DNA of 64,000 nt from Gibbula magus (taxonomy: Eukaryota > Mollusca > Gastropoda > Trochida > Trochidae): contig OW388291.1 in assembly GCA_936450465.1 (NCBI GenBank), positions 87,038,693-87,102,692 on the forward strand, given 5' to 3'. The notes beneath the pieces are model-generated. The model was not told the DNA's origin. It saw only the letters and a program-made list of their open reading frames with translations, and did not search any database. Made by a program: the position numbers and the translations under genes. This document shows positions 46,378-58,966 of this stretch, piece after piece. Every line of letters starts with the position of its first letter. Positions within the stretch are counted from its first letter, which is position 1.

Positions 46378-49300
46378 CGACCAGAATCATCGCATTTATC
46401 TTTCTACTGCCATTTGAGCTTATTATGTTCCATTTGTTGGTTTTTGACTTTTCGAAACTTTGAAATAGCACACATATCTTATTACAGTTGATGTAAAAGT
46501 TAATTGCCTGAAATCATTTTGTTTATGAAAACATTTAAGCAGATGTAATAGTTTTAATATCTGAAATATTTTGTGTGAATATTTCGCATTTATAAATTAG
46601 ATGTTATGAAAAAAGGTCCTAGCATTCACAAGCTGCTCTTGAACACGGACCTTTAATGTACTCAACACATGCGATTAGTATGAATTTAGTGTTAAGTACA
46701 CATAAGACATTGTCTTAACCATCAGATGAACATAACAGGTCCTCCAAACATTATCTTCCAGTTTAAAGTAGAACACAAATCTTGGTCTAGTTCAATTTTG
46801 CATTAAAGTGTAGGTAATTAATTCTAAATGCTGTTTATAAAATGGTCATATAAATTAAGATTCATTTTTTTATGGATGAGTGTTTACATAATCTGTTTGT
46901 ATTTGGATGAGGATTATGAGGAATCAAAACCAAAAGTTACAAAACTGAATCGATTAGTGGGGATAAGTGTGGAAATGGTTTGCCAAAGGTGAAGCCAAGG
47001 ATGAAGTGGAGGGAGGAGGAAGTCTTTCAGCATCATTGTGAAAGGGGAGATAACTCTATATGCAGCATGACCAGGGGGGATTATAGCTTAGTTAGAGGAG
47101 TGGAGGGCAGTGTGGAGACTGTACACAGGACTTTGCTGTCGGCAGTGATGATGTGGTTTGATTCTGTGTGGAGACGAGCCTGGTGTAACGTCACTGTGGA
47201 CAAGAAGGCATATTGTATGCAGAACCGACAACTTGGACAAACAGAGAATAACTGTAGACAGCATGTAAAGTTAAAACGATGTGTTGGCACCATGCCAAGG
47301 CAAGGTAACTGTAAATGACAGTCAAAGGGAGACAACCCTCTTGTCATTGGAGATATGTTTACAGCAGTGCAGAGAATTAGTTCATGTTTATGAGGCATGT
47401 GTGAAAGGAAAGTATTGAATATTTGTCAAAGGACCTGAAAAGGAAACAACTGTTGGCAGCATTTCCAAGGAAGATAATTGAATGTTTGTCAAAGGGAAAA
47501 TATCTGTTGGCAGCATGTATTAGGGGGAATAACTGTTGGCCCTATGTCCATTGATGATAACCGTATGGTGGTCCAAGGGGAAGCAACTGTTGGCAGCATG
47601 TCCAAGTGGTGATAACTGAACGTTGGTCACGAGGAAATAATTGTTGGTTGCATTTCCTAGGAGAGATTACTAAATGTTGATCAAGCGGAGGCAACTGTTG
47701 GCAGCATGTCCAAGGAGGGGGTTGGGAGCTGTGAATGTTGGTCAAGGGGAGAGAACTCCTACTAAGTGGGTGCTCTTACTTGTGGAGAAGTCTATGATAC
47801 GGCTTTGTGCAAGTGTATGTAGGTTCAAGGTTATGTAACTGAGAACTGAGAAAGTGCCTGAGAGAATTTTATTTTGAAGGAAATGTTTGGTATATTGTGG
47901 TTGACTGTTGTGCAGTATCGTTGCAATGAAACAGGTATCTATGCACTGCATTGGCCAAAACAACTGAGTATGTACATGTTTGTTGAAATGAAATGGGTTT
48001 TGGTTTCTCAAGAAGGGATATTTTGTACCTCATGTATATGTAATAGTTAAATACACAGAATTTGGGAAAAGGACATGTCAATACTTCCTGAAATGTTTTA
48101 CTCCCACAAATTGCTATAAATTAGTAAATCTTGTATTATTTTTGTTTTTAGTTGTTGGATAACAATTAAAATCATTTTGACAATATTTAGGAACATGGTA
48201 AAATGTTGGTGAGTGTTGATAGCCAAGTTAAGTGTCTACTTCTATCTGTATGTTTAATGCTGCTCTACATGTGTGTTTGAGGTCAACTCAATATTGTGGT
48301 TGCTTTAATTTATTAGACTGAATAGGGCAAATCATTCCATTTGTTTGCATGTGAATTGGTTTGTTTATACTGAGAAGGGAATATATCAGATTGTTGGTGG
48401 ATATAAGTGAAGTGGGTTAAATGGTTGGGAAAGAAAGATATGTTTAATTTTGTCAACTTGAATAACTTAATTGCTTGGAATACATTGGAATACTGAATGA
48501 AAGTGTTTATATGGAGGTGCGAGTAAAGGGGCAGCCTATTGGCTGTTGGGGTGAAGGAAGTAAAGACCAACACATTCAGCAATGTAATGAATGAATGAAT
48601 GTGTCAACTTACAGGTAACACCAAGTTACTTACTAATGTTCAGCGCTTTATGTGTTTGAAGTTTTAGAAAAATGTACAAGATTCACGAACACATTTGAAA
48701 ATGACTCTATTTTGTTAAGTTTTTAAAAGAGGTTTTTAAATTATTGTTTTTTTTAATATATTGATTATAATCTTAAGCTTTTAATTTCAAACAGGAATGA
48801 TAAATTAAACCTTATTCTATAATCATTTGTCTTCAGGTGTGTCTCACCTGGTGGTTCAATACCTGTTTTTGCAAACTAATTATTATTTTTGTCAATTTGT
48901 TTTTTTAGTCTGATTCTTGTTTTGTCTGCATTAATCATTAAAATCATTATCATTGTAAGAACCATAATTAATTTATTAACTGTGTGTGTATATATTGCAA
49001 GAAAGATATTTTCATAATTGAAGGTGACTGCTTAGAATGTTTTGATCAACAAGTGTTTTATTTTAAGCTTTAGTTCTGATAAATCATTCTGTACTGAAAG
49101 ATACAAAGATGAGTATAGTAACTTGACTTGGTCTGTACCCCAGGAACGTGCATAAGTTTGATGGGATCAAGTCATGAACACATCTTTTGTTAAGTGGTCG
49201 ATTATGTGAAATGTTTCACAATCGAAGAGGTGACCAAAATGACTTCCTCATCTAAACATACTTCTTCGGGATTGGAATTTTGAAATACCATTTGGAATAA

Positions 49301-49905
49301 TTACCATTATTTAGAAAGTAGAACTAGTACCCTGATTGGGTATTAGGTTTTAGTTTTATTTGTTGTTTTAACATTCAATCATATTACCGAATAATGTTTC
49401 GATAAAAACAGTAAAACAAACTTGACAGTAATATGTCTTCACTATCTGATTAAATAGCTGGATGGCAATTTTCAGCACTTCTCTTGGTAATGTCAAAACG
49501 ATGATTTAAATACTCATTGAAACATTTAAAGACAATCATTTCTTGGCATTCAAAGGAATTTCAGCGTTCCAATAATTTGGTGAATATTATCACGGACACT
49601 TTTCCAATTGGAATGTCTGCTTTTGATAATTGTGTAAAGACATATGTATTGAGAAGTTATCAATGTTTAAAGACCTTTGAATGTTATAAACGTGTTTAGT
49701 CCACAGTTTAAGGAGAAGGTGAAAGAAAGATTTAAATGTGTTTCTTGCAAATCTGAATTTCTTCTGTTGCTGGGTGCATACTCTCCAGTAAAGAGAGCGG
49801 CCATCTTGGAAGCAGTTTCTGTCTCTAGGTAGCACTCTATATTTTTATATGATTTTATATTTGTAGTTTGCTATTATTGAATAAAGGCTAAAAGATATAT
49901 AATGA
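46378..49905 (+). other. Probable gene 2 3' UTR and downstream
   Basis: First clear AATAAA is at 49880-49885, followed by a GT-rich element, so a 3.5-kb 3' UTR is possible. Contains the degenerate repeat at 47420-47760. No coding sequence recognised. Confidence 0.4.
47420..47760 (+). repeat. Degenerate repeat of about 57 bp
   Basis: Blocks of GGAAGCAACTGTTGGCAGCATG, TCCAAGG.GGATAACTGAATG and TTGGTCAAGGGG recur about six times; weaker relatives extend back to about 47040. Confidence 0.7.
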
Positions 49906-52418
49906 TGTGTTGTGTTTTACAAGTTCGTGAGCTAAATATCTTAACTAGTGTGTTGTCATGGCGATTGTACGGTGCGCGTGAATGGGGGGTAAGTCATGGA
50001 AAAGGTCATGGCAAGAAATCATAGGAAAAAAGTCGTAAGGATTATCGTCTAAAAATAACAATATAAACCTGTGCTTATTATTCACAAATAATTTATCTTT
50101 CAACTGGCTTGGAGTTTGATATTACCAAATAAATTAATGAACTCCGGGATTATCTGTCATTTGCTTCAGCAGTATGTGTCGAGACGGTCCACCACTTGCA
50201 TTGACAAGTCGACAACCAAACCAGGTCGGTTTAAGTGTAAAGGAAGACATCTCAGAAAACGAAAAACATAACTTCACACTGGGATATATTCCCCATGCTC
50301 ATGGCTTCTGTATGACTTGCCTCATAACGGCACTACTATCTGCACCACACGTCGCATCTATTGCAATAAAGAAGTTGACTATCCATAGAACTTGTTCTCC
50401 TTCAAGATGGACATCGATTAGACAAAATTTTCCAATCTAACATATTGGTACCAGATAAATTGTTTTCACATAAATGTTCCACAACCAGGGATACGCTTTT
50501 ACAACCGGTCAGTGGAGAGATACTCCTGTAGAAATCGTTTCGGAAGTACCTGCTACCATCATTGATGATACATTAAATTGAAATAGCAACACTGAAGCTC
50601 TGTACAAAAGTGTCCACCGAGACTATTTCATGAAAAAACTAAGACCGTTTGATGTTGATATGAACATGCTATGGTTCTTTCAGTCTTAAGGATAAAAACA
50701 AACTTAAGATTTTGAATATTACTTCAAAACTTCATTCATCGTCAATAAGTAATGAGAAAATTTAACCACACGCTCGGGAGATCATATCGAATTCATTACA
50801 CATCGTACACACGGAGCTTTCACCCATAGTTCCTTACTTAACAACGTTTTAGTATCCCTTGTCAAATGTCAAACAGAATTAGAAAATCGTTTATACCATC
50901 TAGCATTTCAGCTCTCAACACAAACTTAGTTAAATGTTAATGAAATCTGTAAAATTGTTGTCCACATATCATATACAATATACATTGTCATATGATACAT
51001 ATACATACAAACATACGAGTAGTTAAATAAATGAACTATATATTTGGCGATTGGGAATGAATATGCAAGTTTAGTGAAATTATTGGAACTAAAATCAGCA
51101 AATATGGTTTTTCAGCATGTATCAAAGTCAAAATATGAAAGCCACTGAATGTCACTTTTAGCCTCACTTCAAATCAGTGGAGGAGGGGAGGTAACTCTGA
51201 GGACTGCTGTCCACTGATGGTTAACTGCTTACACATCATGTGTGACCGTGTCGGAAAAGCAAGTAGAGATCTCGTGGTTGATCGACCCTGTCCTCTCCCC
51301 TGAGGGTCCATTATTTAACACGGAACAGCTACTCCATGAAATGTCACACCAAAAAAGCGGTTTCAGAGGTTAACGAGATCGTTCTGTATTTTTTGTGGAA
51401 ACGAAATTAATAATAGTGCATATTTATAAAGCGCACATATCCACGAATATGAAAGTCCTTACAAACCATAGATATGAACAAAAATATAGGTTTTTAGACT
51501 TGATTTGAATGACTCAAATGTTGGAGAAGGATTCAGAGTTTTTAGAAGAGAGTTCCACATGATCGATGTTCAAAACATCTCTGACCAAAGCACATAAGGT
51601 TACACTTCGGCATTGTCAGAGCTGGGGCATATGAAGGCAGGCGATTGATCATGCAGAGATGTATGCATTAGACAGAACATTTTGAATTGAATCCTTGCTC
51701 TTATTGGAAGCCCGCAGAATACATGTATGTACCTTATTGGAAGCCCGCAGAATACTTGTATGTACCTTATTGGAAGCCCGCAGAATACATGTATGTACCT
51801 TATTGGAAGCCCGCAGAATACTTGTATGTACCTTATTGGAAGCCCGCAGAATACATGTATGTACCTTATTGGAAGCCAGTAAAAGCCACATGAAGTGAAG
51901 CAATTCATCGACGCTACGAGTATGGAAAGCTTTCCTGTTGATTAGTTTAATGATAAAGTATGTGTTACATTGTGAATATTCCAGTCATATAACGCATATG
52001 TTTTATTATTTTGAAAAAATAAAATTCGTGAAAAACAGCGTTTTTCATTTCACGTATTGTAATTGCCTCTTGAATATAGTCTTTTATCAGGTTACAGTGC
52101 CGATAATCTTTTGTCAAAGGAAACCATATATTTTCTACATCATTGGGCGATATTGTGAATACACCCATATATCATTAAATCTTCCGCTTTTGTATTTATT
52201 CTCCCTTCTTACAAAGTCGGCACGAGCTGCAGTTCGCTGTTTCCCTTCCGATATATCTGGGGAAATTCCATGGTTTTTCGGCACTAAAAGCTCGAAGCTC
52301 AGATAATGAGAATGTGGAAATAAAGATAAGTTCGGGAATTGTTGCAATAGAAAGAGGGATGAGTGAATATGTCGAATATATATGTATTTTGTTTTTGAAT
52401 ACCCATTTCATTCGGCAG
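49906..52418. other. Interval between genes 2 and 3
   Basis: Should hold the 5' end of gene 3, but no N-terminal exon resembling those of genes 1 and 2 could be found. 50160-50960 is less AT-rich with several interrupted open stretches and may be a decayed coding sequence of unknown origin; a 33-bp repeat lies at 51700-51880. Confidence 0.5.
51700..51880 (+). repeat. 33-bp minisatellite with alternating units
   Basis: Five full units beginning CTTATTGGAAGCCCGCAG plus a partial. Units alternate ATACATG / ATACTTG, so the true period is 66 bp. Confidence 0.9.
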
Positions 52419-52996
52419 CTTACCCCGCAAGACGTGGAGAGACGCGAGAAGAGACGAGAGAGGAATCGACTAGCCGCCCAGCGCTCTCGGGAAAGGGGCA
52501 AGCGCAAGATGGACGAACTCATGCACGTAAGTGGCTTAACTTGGTAATAGAACCAACTTAGCACAAGTTTCTTCTACTCGTAAATCGAAACATGTAGGAG
52601 AGTGTAGGCAAAACGCTGTGTGCTGTTGCATTTATCATGTATGCAGAATTATAAATATAGAGATATGTTCTTGGCTCGTTTGCACTACCTCAACCATCCA
52701 GGAGCGATTAGGAGTTGTAGGTTTATCATGATTCAAAATGGTTGAAGTAATTGTTGAATATATAAATGAATTATTTGTGAACTTGGTACCTTTTGTGATC
52801 ATTTATTTTGAAAATGTAAACCATTCTGTCCACTGTGCAGGAAATCGAGGAACTCCAGTCCAAGAACTCTGAGCTGGAGCACATGTTCGACGGGCTGAGC
52901 AAGGAACGAGACCGCCTGAAGAGGGCGCTCCTGGACCACCTGTCCTTGTGTCCCAGCTACGAGGAACCCCTCAACCTCTCTCTCAAGGACACTTGA
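52419..52996 (+). CDS. bZIP gene 3 cassette, ATF3/BATF-like (2 exons seen, 5' part missing)
   Basis: Exons 52419-52526 (108 nt, phase 0) and 52841-52996 encode 87 residues, stop TGA at 52994-52996. Basic region NRLAAQRSR (16-24 of the visible part) within RRERNRLAAQRSRER; zipper Leu at 34, 41, 48, 55, 62; His69 and Cys73 give H-x3-C; a short tail PLNLSLKDT follows. The first exon begins LTPQD, very like LTPEE in gene 2, so the splice acceptor (CATTCGGCAG|CTT) is credible. Ser replaces the Cys of Fos/ATF3, as in BATF proteins. No N-terminal exon or start codon was found; the protein must begin in an unrecognised upstream exon, or the cassette may be spliced to an exon of another locus. Confidence 0.85.
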
Positions 52997-54300
52997 AGTG
53001 TGGCCACACGCGTGTGTAAAGCAGCTGTGATACGTTGGAGTGACTGTAGTCGTGTTTTCACCAACACGTCACAAGAATGAGGACTTATGTCAGGGGATTA
53101 ACTCTGAGAGCGCTTCACTGCCGACCCTTATGCTTGTATTAGTGCTAGAATCTAGTTGAGTTTGAAAAGGCAGCAATGAATTATAACTTTGGCGTGATGT
53201 CAAGGACAAATATGCCGGGAAATGATTTGAGAGTTGCGAGGAAGAGAACTGTAAGAATGTCTCCCAACTTAGGGATTGTCGTGTGTGACCAGCCTGTGTT
53301 GAACTCTCTGGAATTGGGATTGTACTACAAGAATGTGTACTTCTGACAAACTTGCTGAAAGGATGGAGTGGGAATGAATTGAAGAATTCTGACAAGTCCA
53401 GTCTACCGAGAAGCATTCCCTGGAAACAGGAGGAGGAAGCTAGCTGCATGTTATTCCAAGCGCCTATATTTCATTGGGAGCTTGTTGTGAAACCATCTGA
53501 AGGTTCAGCTCGGTTGACATCTGATGAGCACAGAATTAGAGGTTTGCTTCCGGAGACGCTTGTTGGCCAAGGGTTGTTGTCTGTCTGTCTCATTGCTGAG
53601 GTACAAAAGTCTCTTCTTTGTTCTGTGGACTGTTGAACTTGACAAAACCATTTTTCATTTCAATTTTGGAAGCAAACAGGTGATGAGAATGTGATTCAAG
53701 GTTGGAGAAACGGAGCGAGTTTTTTTTTAGCTACATTAATTGTCTGAACGTTGTGTTCGAAGGGAGGCAACCCTTGTAAAGGGAGGTAATTTGAGTTACG
53801 GGTTGCTTAACGTTTATGAAATAATGGAAACTTGTTGATTTTGATACATTCCAAACTTTAAAAAATGGAATTGTAAAAATTAAGATGTGTGTTGATTGAA
53901 AACTAAGACTGACAATTTGGTTGTTTTAACTTCAAAACCTCCCAAAGAACTACAATTGCCTCACAGTATTTTGTATACCATTTGAACTGTTGTCTTGTTA
54001 GTATATTACCCACTATACATGTGAAATATATGTATAAATACACGGTATCTACATGTGTAAATATTGCAGATGTTGGTTAGAGAATATATTGTATATATTA
54101 TATATATATAAATTTATGAATGTTGGCTTTTAATACATGAAATAGGGCTATGTGTTTCGTGAAGCCTCTGTTCCCTTTTGTTATCATTTAAATGTGAATA
54201 TAAAGCTGAGGAGCCATCAATATACATTGTTTATACCTGTCACAATGTTATTTGTCTACATCTCTGTCTGGCTTCTTCTCGACTTGTGTTTCTCTTATCT
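52997..54300 (+). other. Gene 3 3' UTR (end uncertain)
   Basis: No coding sequence recognised. No canonical AATAAA was seen soon after the stop; an AATATAAAG at about 54196 is a weak candidate. Confidence 0.45.
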
Positions 54301-54640
54301 GTGCCCAACACTCTATGTCAATCTGTAACACTTTTGTGAAACATTGCTTTTCTTATTAACTATTTTGTGAAACAATTTCTCTCTTCGTAACTGTGATTTG
54401 ATTCTATGTGTAACTTTTTTGTGGAACATTGCAACTCTGTTTAACTATGTTGTGTAACTATTTTGTAAAACATGACCCCCCCCCCCCCCCCCCCCCCCAA
54501 ATCTTTTGTGAAACATTTCTTCCTCTCTGTGTACCTATTTTGTGAAACATTGCCCCAACACATCTTTTGGTCAACATTTCCTCTGTATGTAACTCTTGTG
54601 AAATATTGTCTCTTTGTGAAATGTTGTCACTCTGTATCCC
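54300..54640 (+). repeat. Degenerate TTTTGTGAAACATT repeats with poly-C run
   Basis: About eight drifting copies of CTATTTTGTGAAACATTG at 35-50-bp spacing, interrupted by a 23-base C run at 54476-54498. Confidence 0.7.
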
Positions 54641-56282
54641 TATGTAAGACATTTTCACACTTCATGCTCTGGGTATTTTGCCTCCTCAGGAAGCATCAGA
54701 AGGGATGAGATGCTAGGTGTGTACGGTGTTGTTTTGCAATACGCGCAACCAATCTGTTGACAGATATCCATATTATCGACAGGAAATGTGATGTTTTCCT
54801 TGATTTAAACTCAATGCAATATTATTATTTTTTCAAATACCTTGAAGTGTGATTGTTAGGGTTTTGATTGACAATACGTCGGTGTGTTTATAGTTTCTCA
54901 GCACAGAGAGATCAGAATCGTGCATGTGGTCGGATAGATGACTTATCTAGATGTCATTAACAATTCATCCTGTACTTATCGTCACAATTCTAATGTTTTA
55001 ACATGTTATCCTGGTCTCACATCGCATGTCGCACCAAATCATTTCAAATGTCAGCAAACATGCTAATTATTCACGAAGCGTATTTCAGATCGACATTATA
55101 ATCACATGTATATTGGATAATTCGATTGCGAACAGTGTCCAGTGTTGTGACTGAATATGATTTTTTTAGTCCAATTTGACAAGTGTTAACGTGGGTGACG
55201 GATTTGAAGATATCGAGGTTGTTCGCAAAATTGTATGAAATCAAAGATCTGGAAATAATATCATGTTTATATGATAGTTTCACAATCAATGATTCAATGG
55301 AATTGTTCTTGGGGTAGTTTAACTGCTACAGAATTTTACTGAATTCTGTAATTAGAAGTAAGCTGCTAACCCATGTACGGTTCGGTTAATCAGACAGTGA
55401 TCAGAAGTAACACTTAGGAGAACTGAAATGGGCGTCCTTTGATCCATCTTGTACACATTGGGTGGTGGATCTTTTTAAACCAAAAATCTTAATTTCAACC
55501 AAGTTTTTAGCTGTGCAGGAATGTATAAACACGTTTTTCAGTTTGACAAATATTTCTTATAAACAATATGTTGTCCTCTTTCCCACTACCGTGTTTCTGT
55601 TCTGACATACTGTCGAACACTGACGTGGGTAACTAATCATCGCTTTTCTTTGTTATGTACTTGAAATTATATTTCTGATTTGACAGTTCTTTCTGATTGT
55701 ATATACGTGTACGACATAGATTCATGCAACGTATTTCATGTTACCATAGCAACCCGGTGTGTATCTATCTGGTGCCAGTACATTCCATCAATTTGGCCAA
55801 AGCTATTAATAGGTTATTCTTTCCTGAGTAAAGGTTACAGTCGACCTGCTATAAAGGTCACCTTGCCTTATGGTCTGCTTGTTAACGATGATCAGAGGGG
55901 AAGTATTGGCCTCGACTTGACCGTCGAGCACCAAGGCGTGGTCAGGAAACGATGGGAGGGATATACAGCATATATTCATTTTCTTCGTAACATGGTTAAA
56001 ACATTGTCATGTCAATATAGGGCATTGAAAGACGTTGGCCATTCAAAATTAGCTTTGAATAATAATAACTTTAAGCTAATTTACACGATGGAGGGCATCG
56101 AGAAGCTTGCAGTAGCTTCATGAGATATATGGATAATGTACACACGTAAGATTGAACCACATTCGGCAGTTAATTTATATAGTCAATTAATATTCATCGA
56201 ATATGTCCATCGTAAATAATCACCACATGTCACATTGTATGCATACTTAATTTAGCTGACTAGTGTATTGTCTCATAAGCTT
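54641..56282. other. Intergenic, no recognised gene
   Basis: A 147-codon open frame at 55680-56123 has no recognisable domain, signal peptide or splice context and is not called as a gene. Confidence 0.5.
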
Positions 56283-56531
56283 TGAACACGGTGTCAGTGA
56301 GAGAGATGTGAACCTCTCAACACGGTGTCAGTGAGATGTGAACCTCTCAACACGGTGTCAGTGAGATGTGAACCTCTCAACACGGTGTCAGTGAGATGTG
56401 AACCTCTGAACACGGTGTCAGTGAGATGTGAACCTCTGAACACGGTGTCAGTGAGATGTGAACCTCTGAACACGGTGTCAGTGAGATGTGAACCTCTGAA
56501 CACGGTGTCAGTGAGATGTGAACCTCTGAAC
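56283..56531 (+). repeat. 30-bp minisatellite, eight units
   Basis: Unit AACACGGTGTCAGTGAGATG plus TGAACCTCTC/G; the first three units carry CTCTCAA, the later five CTCTGAA, and the first has a 4-bp GAGA insertion. Confidence 0.92.
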
Positions 56532-58753
56532 AGAGATACTGTACATGTTAGAAGTGGTTTCATAAACAATCGTAAGTGTGCAAGTGTTTTGGATACATAA
56601 TGTTTTAAGAGTTAATCTTGATTAACCTTTTCAAAACACGCGTAAACTTTACAAAGCAAAACAGTCTCTGCACTTCGGCGAAAAGTATTTGACCATAAAG
56701 CTAAAGTAACGTTTTGACAGCACGCATCTGTAAGAATAATTCGAAGTTTTTATAAGTTCTACGTTATCCATTTAACTTGTTCAAAATGTATGAATAGTAC
56801 ACATTCTCTTTGTTCATCAATTTTTCATATACTATGTACAGCGATTATATGTGCTCTATCCGTCTGTGCATATCGGGTACATTCAACCATTCTTTTGTTT
56901 TAACTACTATCTTTTTCACATTCTAAAAATGTTTTGAGCATTTAATTTCAAGGGTATTTTCAACACTAGTTTCCTTTTGACTGCCTTAATTCTTTTACAT
57001 TCTAAAATTTCGTTTTGAACATTTGAAGTATATTCTAAATCTATGGCATTACATCCATTTTATTTTTTACTGTTTACCATTATTTTGCAATGTAGTTTTT
57101 TTAACCAAGTTGAATATTCATTTAAGTGAATCGATATGTGTTGCCTGAGAGCTAGTTGAGAGGTACAAGTTGACGGTGTTGGAGATTCTTGCCTTGTGGA
57201 GGTGACAGGGGGACGTGAGGTCTTCGCGTTATGCAAATATGTACCAACCTGACCAGAACCTGTCCTCGTCCTCGACTGTAGACTGGGCACCCTTCTGTCT
57301 AATGGCACACGGCTGCATTGAAATATGTTCTTTTACCGTCCCTCATAGACCCTGACTTTCAGCCGCAAATGGCTGTGATATTATTTAACAATAACTCATT
57401 CACTCACCTTGGACTTTCCAGTTCACTTCAAGAGAGTGACTGTTGCACCGGGTTCCGTGGTCAATACCAAAGCAGCTGCCTTCAGCTTTCATCAGTCGGG
57501 CGATAAAAGTCCAACAGTGGAAACAAACCTTAAGGGACTCCCTCTTTGTAACAGGATTTAACGTCCGTTATCGCCTATATTATGATAGAGCATACGAGGG
57601 GCCTGCATGCTGTGAGTTGATTCCGCCATCGAAAACACGGTGTTAACGTGCAGTGCTGTGATGAATGAATGTTTTGAGATGCAGAGGTAAGTGTTCTGGT
57701 CAGGTTGTGTACACCATGTCTGATGGACATGCCCAGTGATTGTGATGCGACGGAGGGAAGGAGAGGTGACTGTATCAATAGACATCTTCGCTATTTGAAG
57801 GTGAACCGGAATTATTATTTTTATACCAAGACGCTTGCTATCTATCTGTGCTATTGTCATACGTCTGACATGTATATGTGATATATATATATATATATAT
57901 ACCTACATACCGCTTTCCTAGTTGAGTTCGCTTCCACAGAGTAATATATTACATTGGCCTGTCTAGGGGTGGATAATCTGCACTTCCTGTCTAGGTGTTT
58001 TGAGGACGGGTCTGTAACGCTGCACTACGAGTGCAAAAAATGCGTGTTATATGTTACACTAGAAGCAAGTTAGCAACCGACGGACCAGGAGTCGACAGTC
58101 ACATTTGGTGAGTCGCACCTCTTCTAGTGTAAGGATGGTATGTGGAGACGAGAGACAAGAGACGGGGCTGTTTGAATGAGACCCCCAGACATTGAGTCCA
58201 TGTTATTACTTTTCTAGGACAAATGTAGAAGTTGACAAGCGAGTCTATTGTTAGTTTGTTTTTCTGAGTGATGGAAGGTTAGAGGTTGGATCTATTTTAC
58301 ATAGATGTCTGTAGGTACTTGAGCGAGTTGAGCGCATGTACAAAGCTGTAGCAGCTCTGTAGTCACTACTATCAACTCTACACTATTTCTGGCATATGTG
58401 TTTGATTAATATGTTTTATTTTACCGGGAAAATTCATCTCGATTTGTTTTCATTTCAATCACTGGTAAAATATGTTTGATTGTATGATTGTTATTGTTAT
58501 TCATTCTCATCTTTGCTCGTGCGCACCGCGTGCATTTCTTACCAAGCTGCATTTCCATCAGTCGATCCTTCCTCATCGACACGTCTGTATTCTTGTTCTC
58601 GATTGACTAAAACTAGGACACATATCAACATCATCTTATGACTTGTCACGTGATCAGGTCACGTGGTTCAGACCGCGGCTTGGTCGAGTTTGTTGTTAAG
58701 TTTTCAATGAGTATGTTATGTTTTTTTCTGTATCCTTGAATCATGTAGAACAC
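56532..58753. other. Intergenic or long 3' UTR, no recognised gene
   Basis: Contains an (AT)n microsatellite at 57880-57901 and paired CACGTG E-boxes near 58650-58665. Short ORFs lack recognisable features. Confidence 0.5.
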
Positions 58754-58759
58754 AATAAA
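58754..58759 (+). terminator. Candidate poly(A) signal
   Basis: AATAAA followed by a T/GT-rich stretch (TTGTCCTTGTCTTC). Could end a very long gene 3 3' UTR or an unrecognised transcript. Confidence 0.35.
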
Positions 58760-58839
58760 GCTTCATCATGGATATGTCAACTTGTCCTTGTCTTCTTTGT
58801 CAACGCACATCAGTACCTAACATCCACAACATAAACCGA

Positions 58840-58966
58840 CAACATAAACTGACAACACATACGCCAACAACATACACGAGAACACACACTGACAACACAT
58901 ATGTCAACACCATAACGAAAACAGAAGAGAACGCACATCGACAACACCCCGCGAACTCCACATGGC
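58840..58966 (+). repeat. Degenerate edge of the satellite array
   Basis: ACAACACATA and CACGAGA-like pieces of the 27-bp unit recur irregularly before the regular array begins. Confidence 0.55.

Noticed and set aside
46980..47318. 112-codon ORF after gene 2
   Set aside because: Overlaps degenerate repeats and has no family resemblance.
51600..51908. Overlapping ORFs of 67-102 codons
   Set aside because: Artefact of the 33-bp repeat, open in several frames.
52314..52547. Gene 3 beginning at the ATG at 52314
   Set aside because: The frame runs through a good acceptor (CATTCGGCAG) and its first 35 residues resemble translated intron; the paralogues begin this exon at the same splice site.
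55680..56123. 147-codon ORF
   Set aside because: No recognisable motif, no splice or promoter context; could be chance. Worth an RNA-seq check only.
56294..56600. 91-codon ORFs on both strands
   Set aside because: Artefact of the 30-bp minisatellite, open on both strands.
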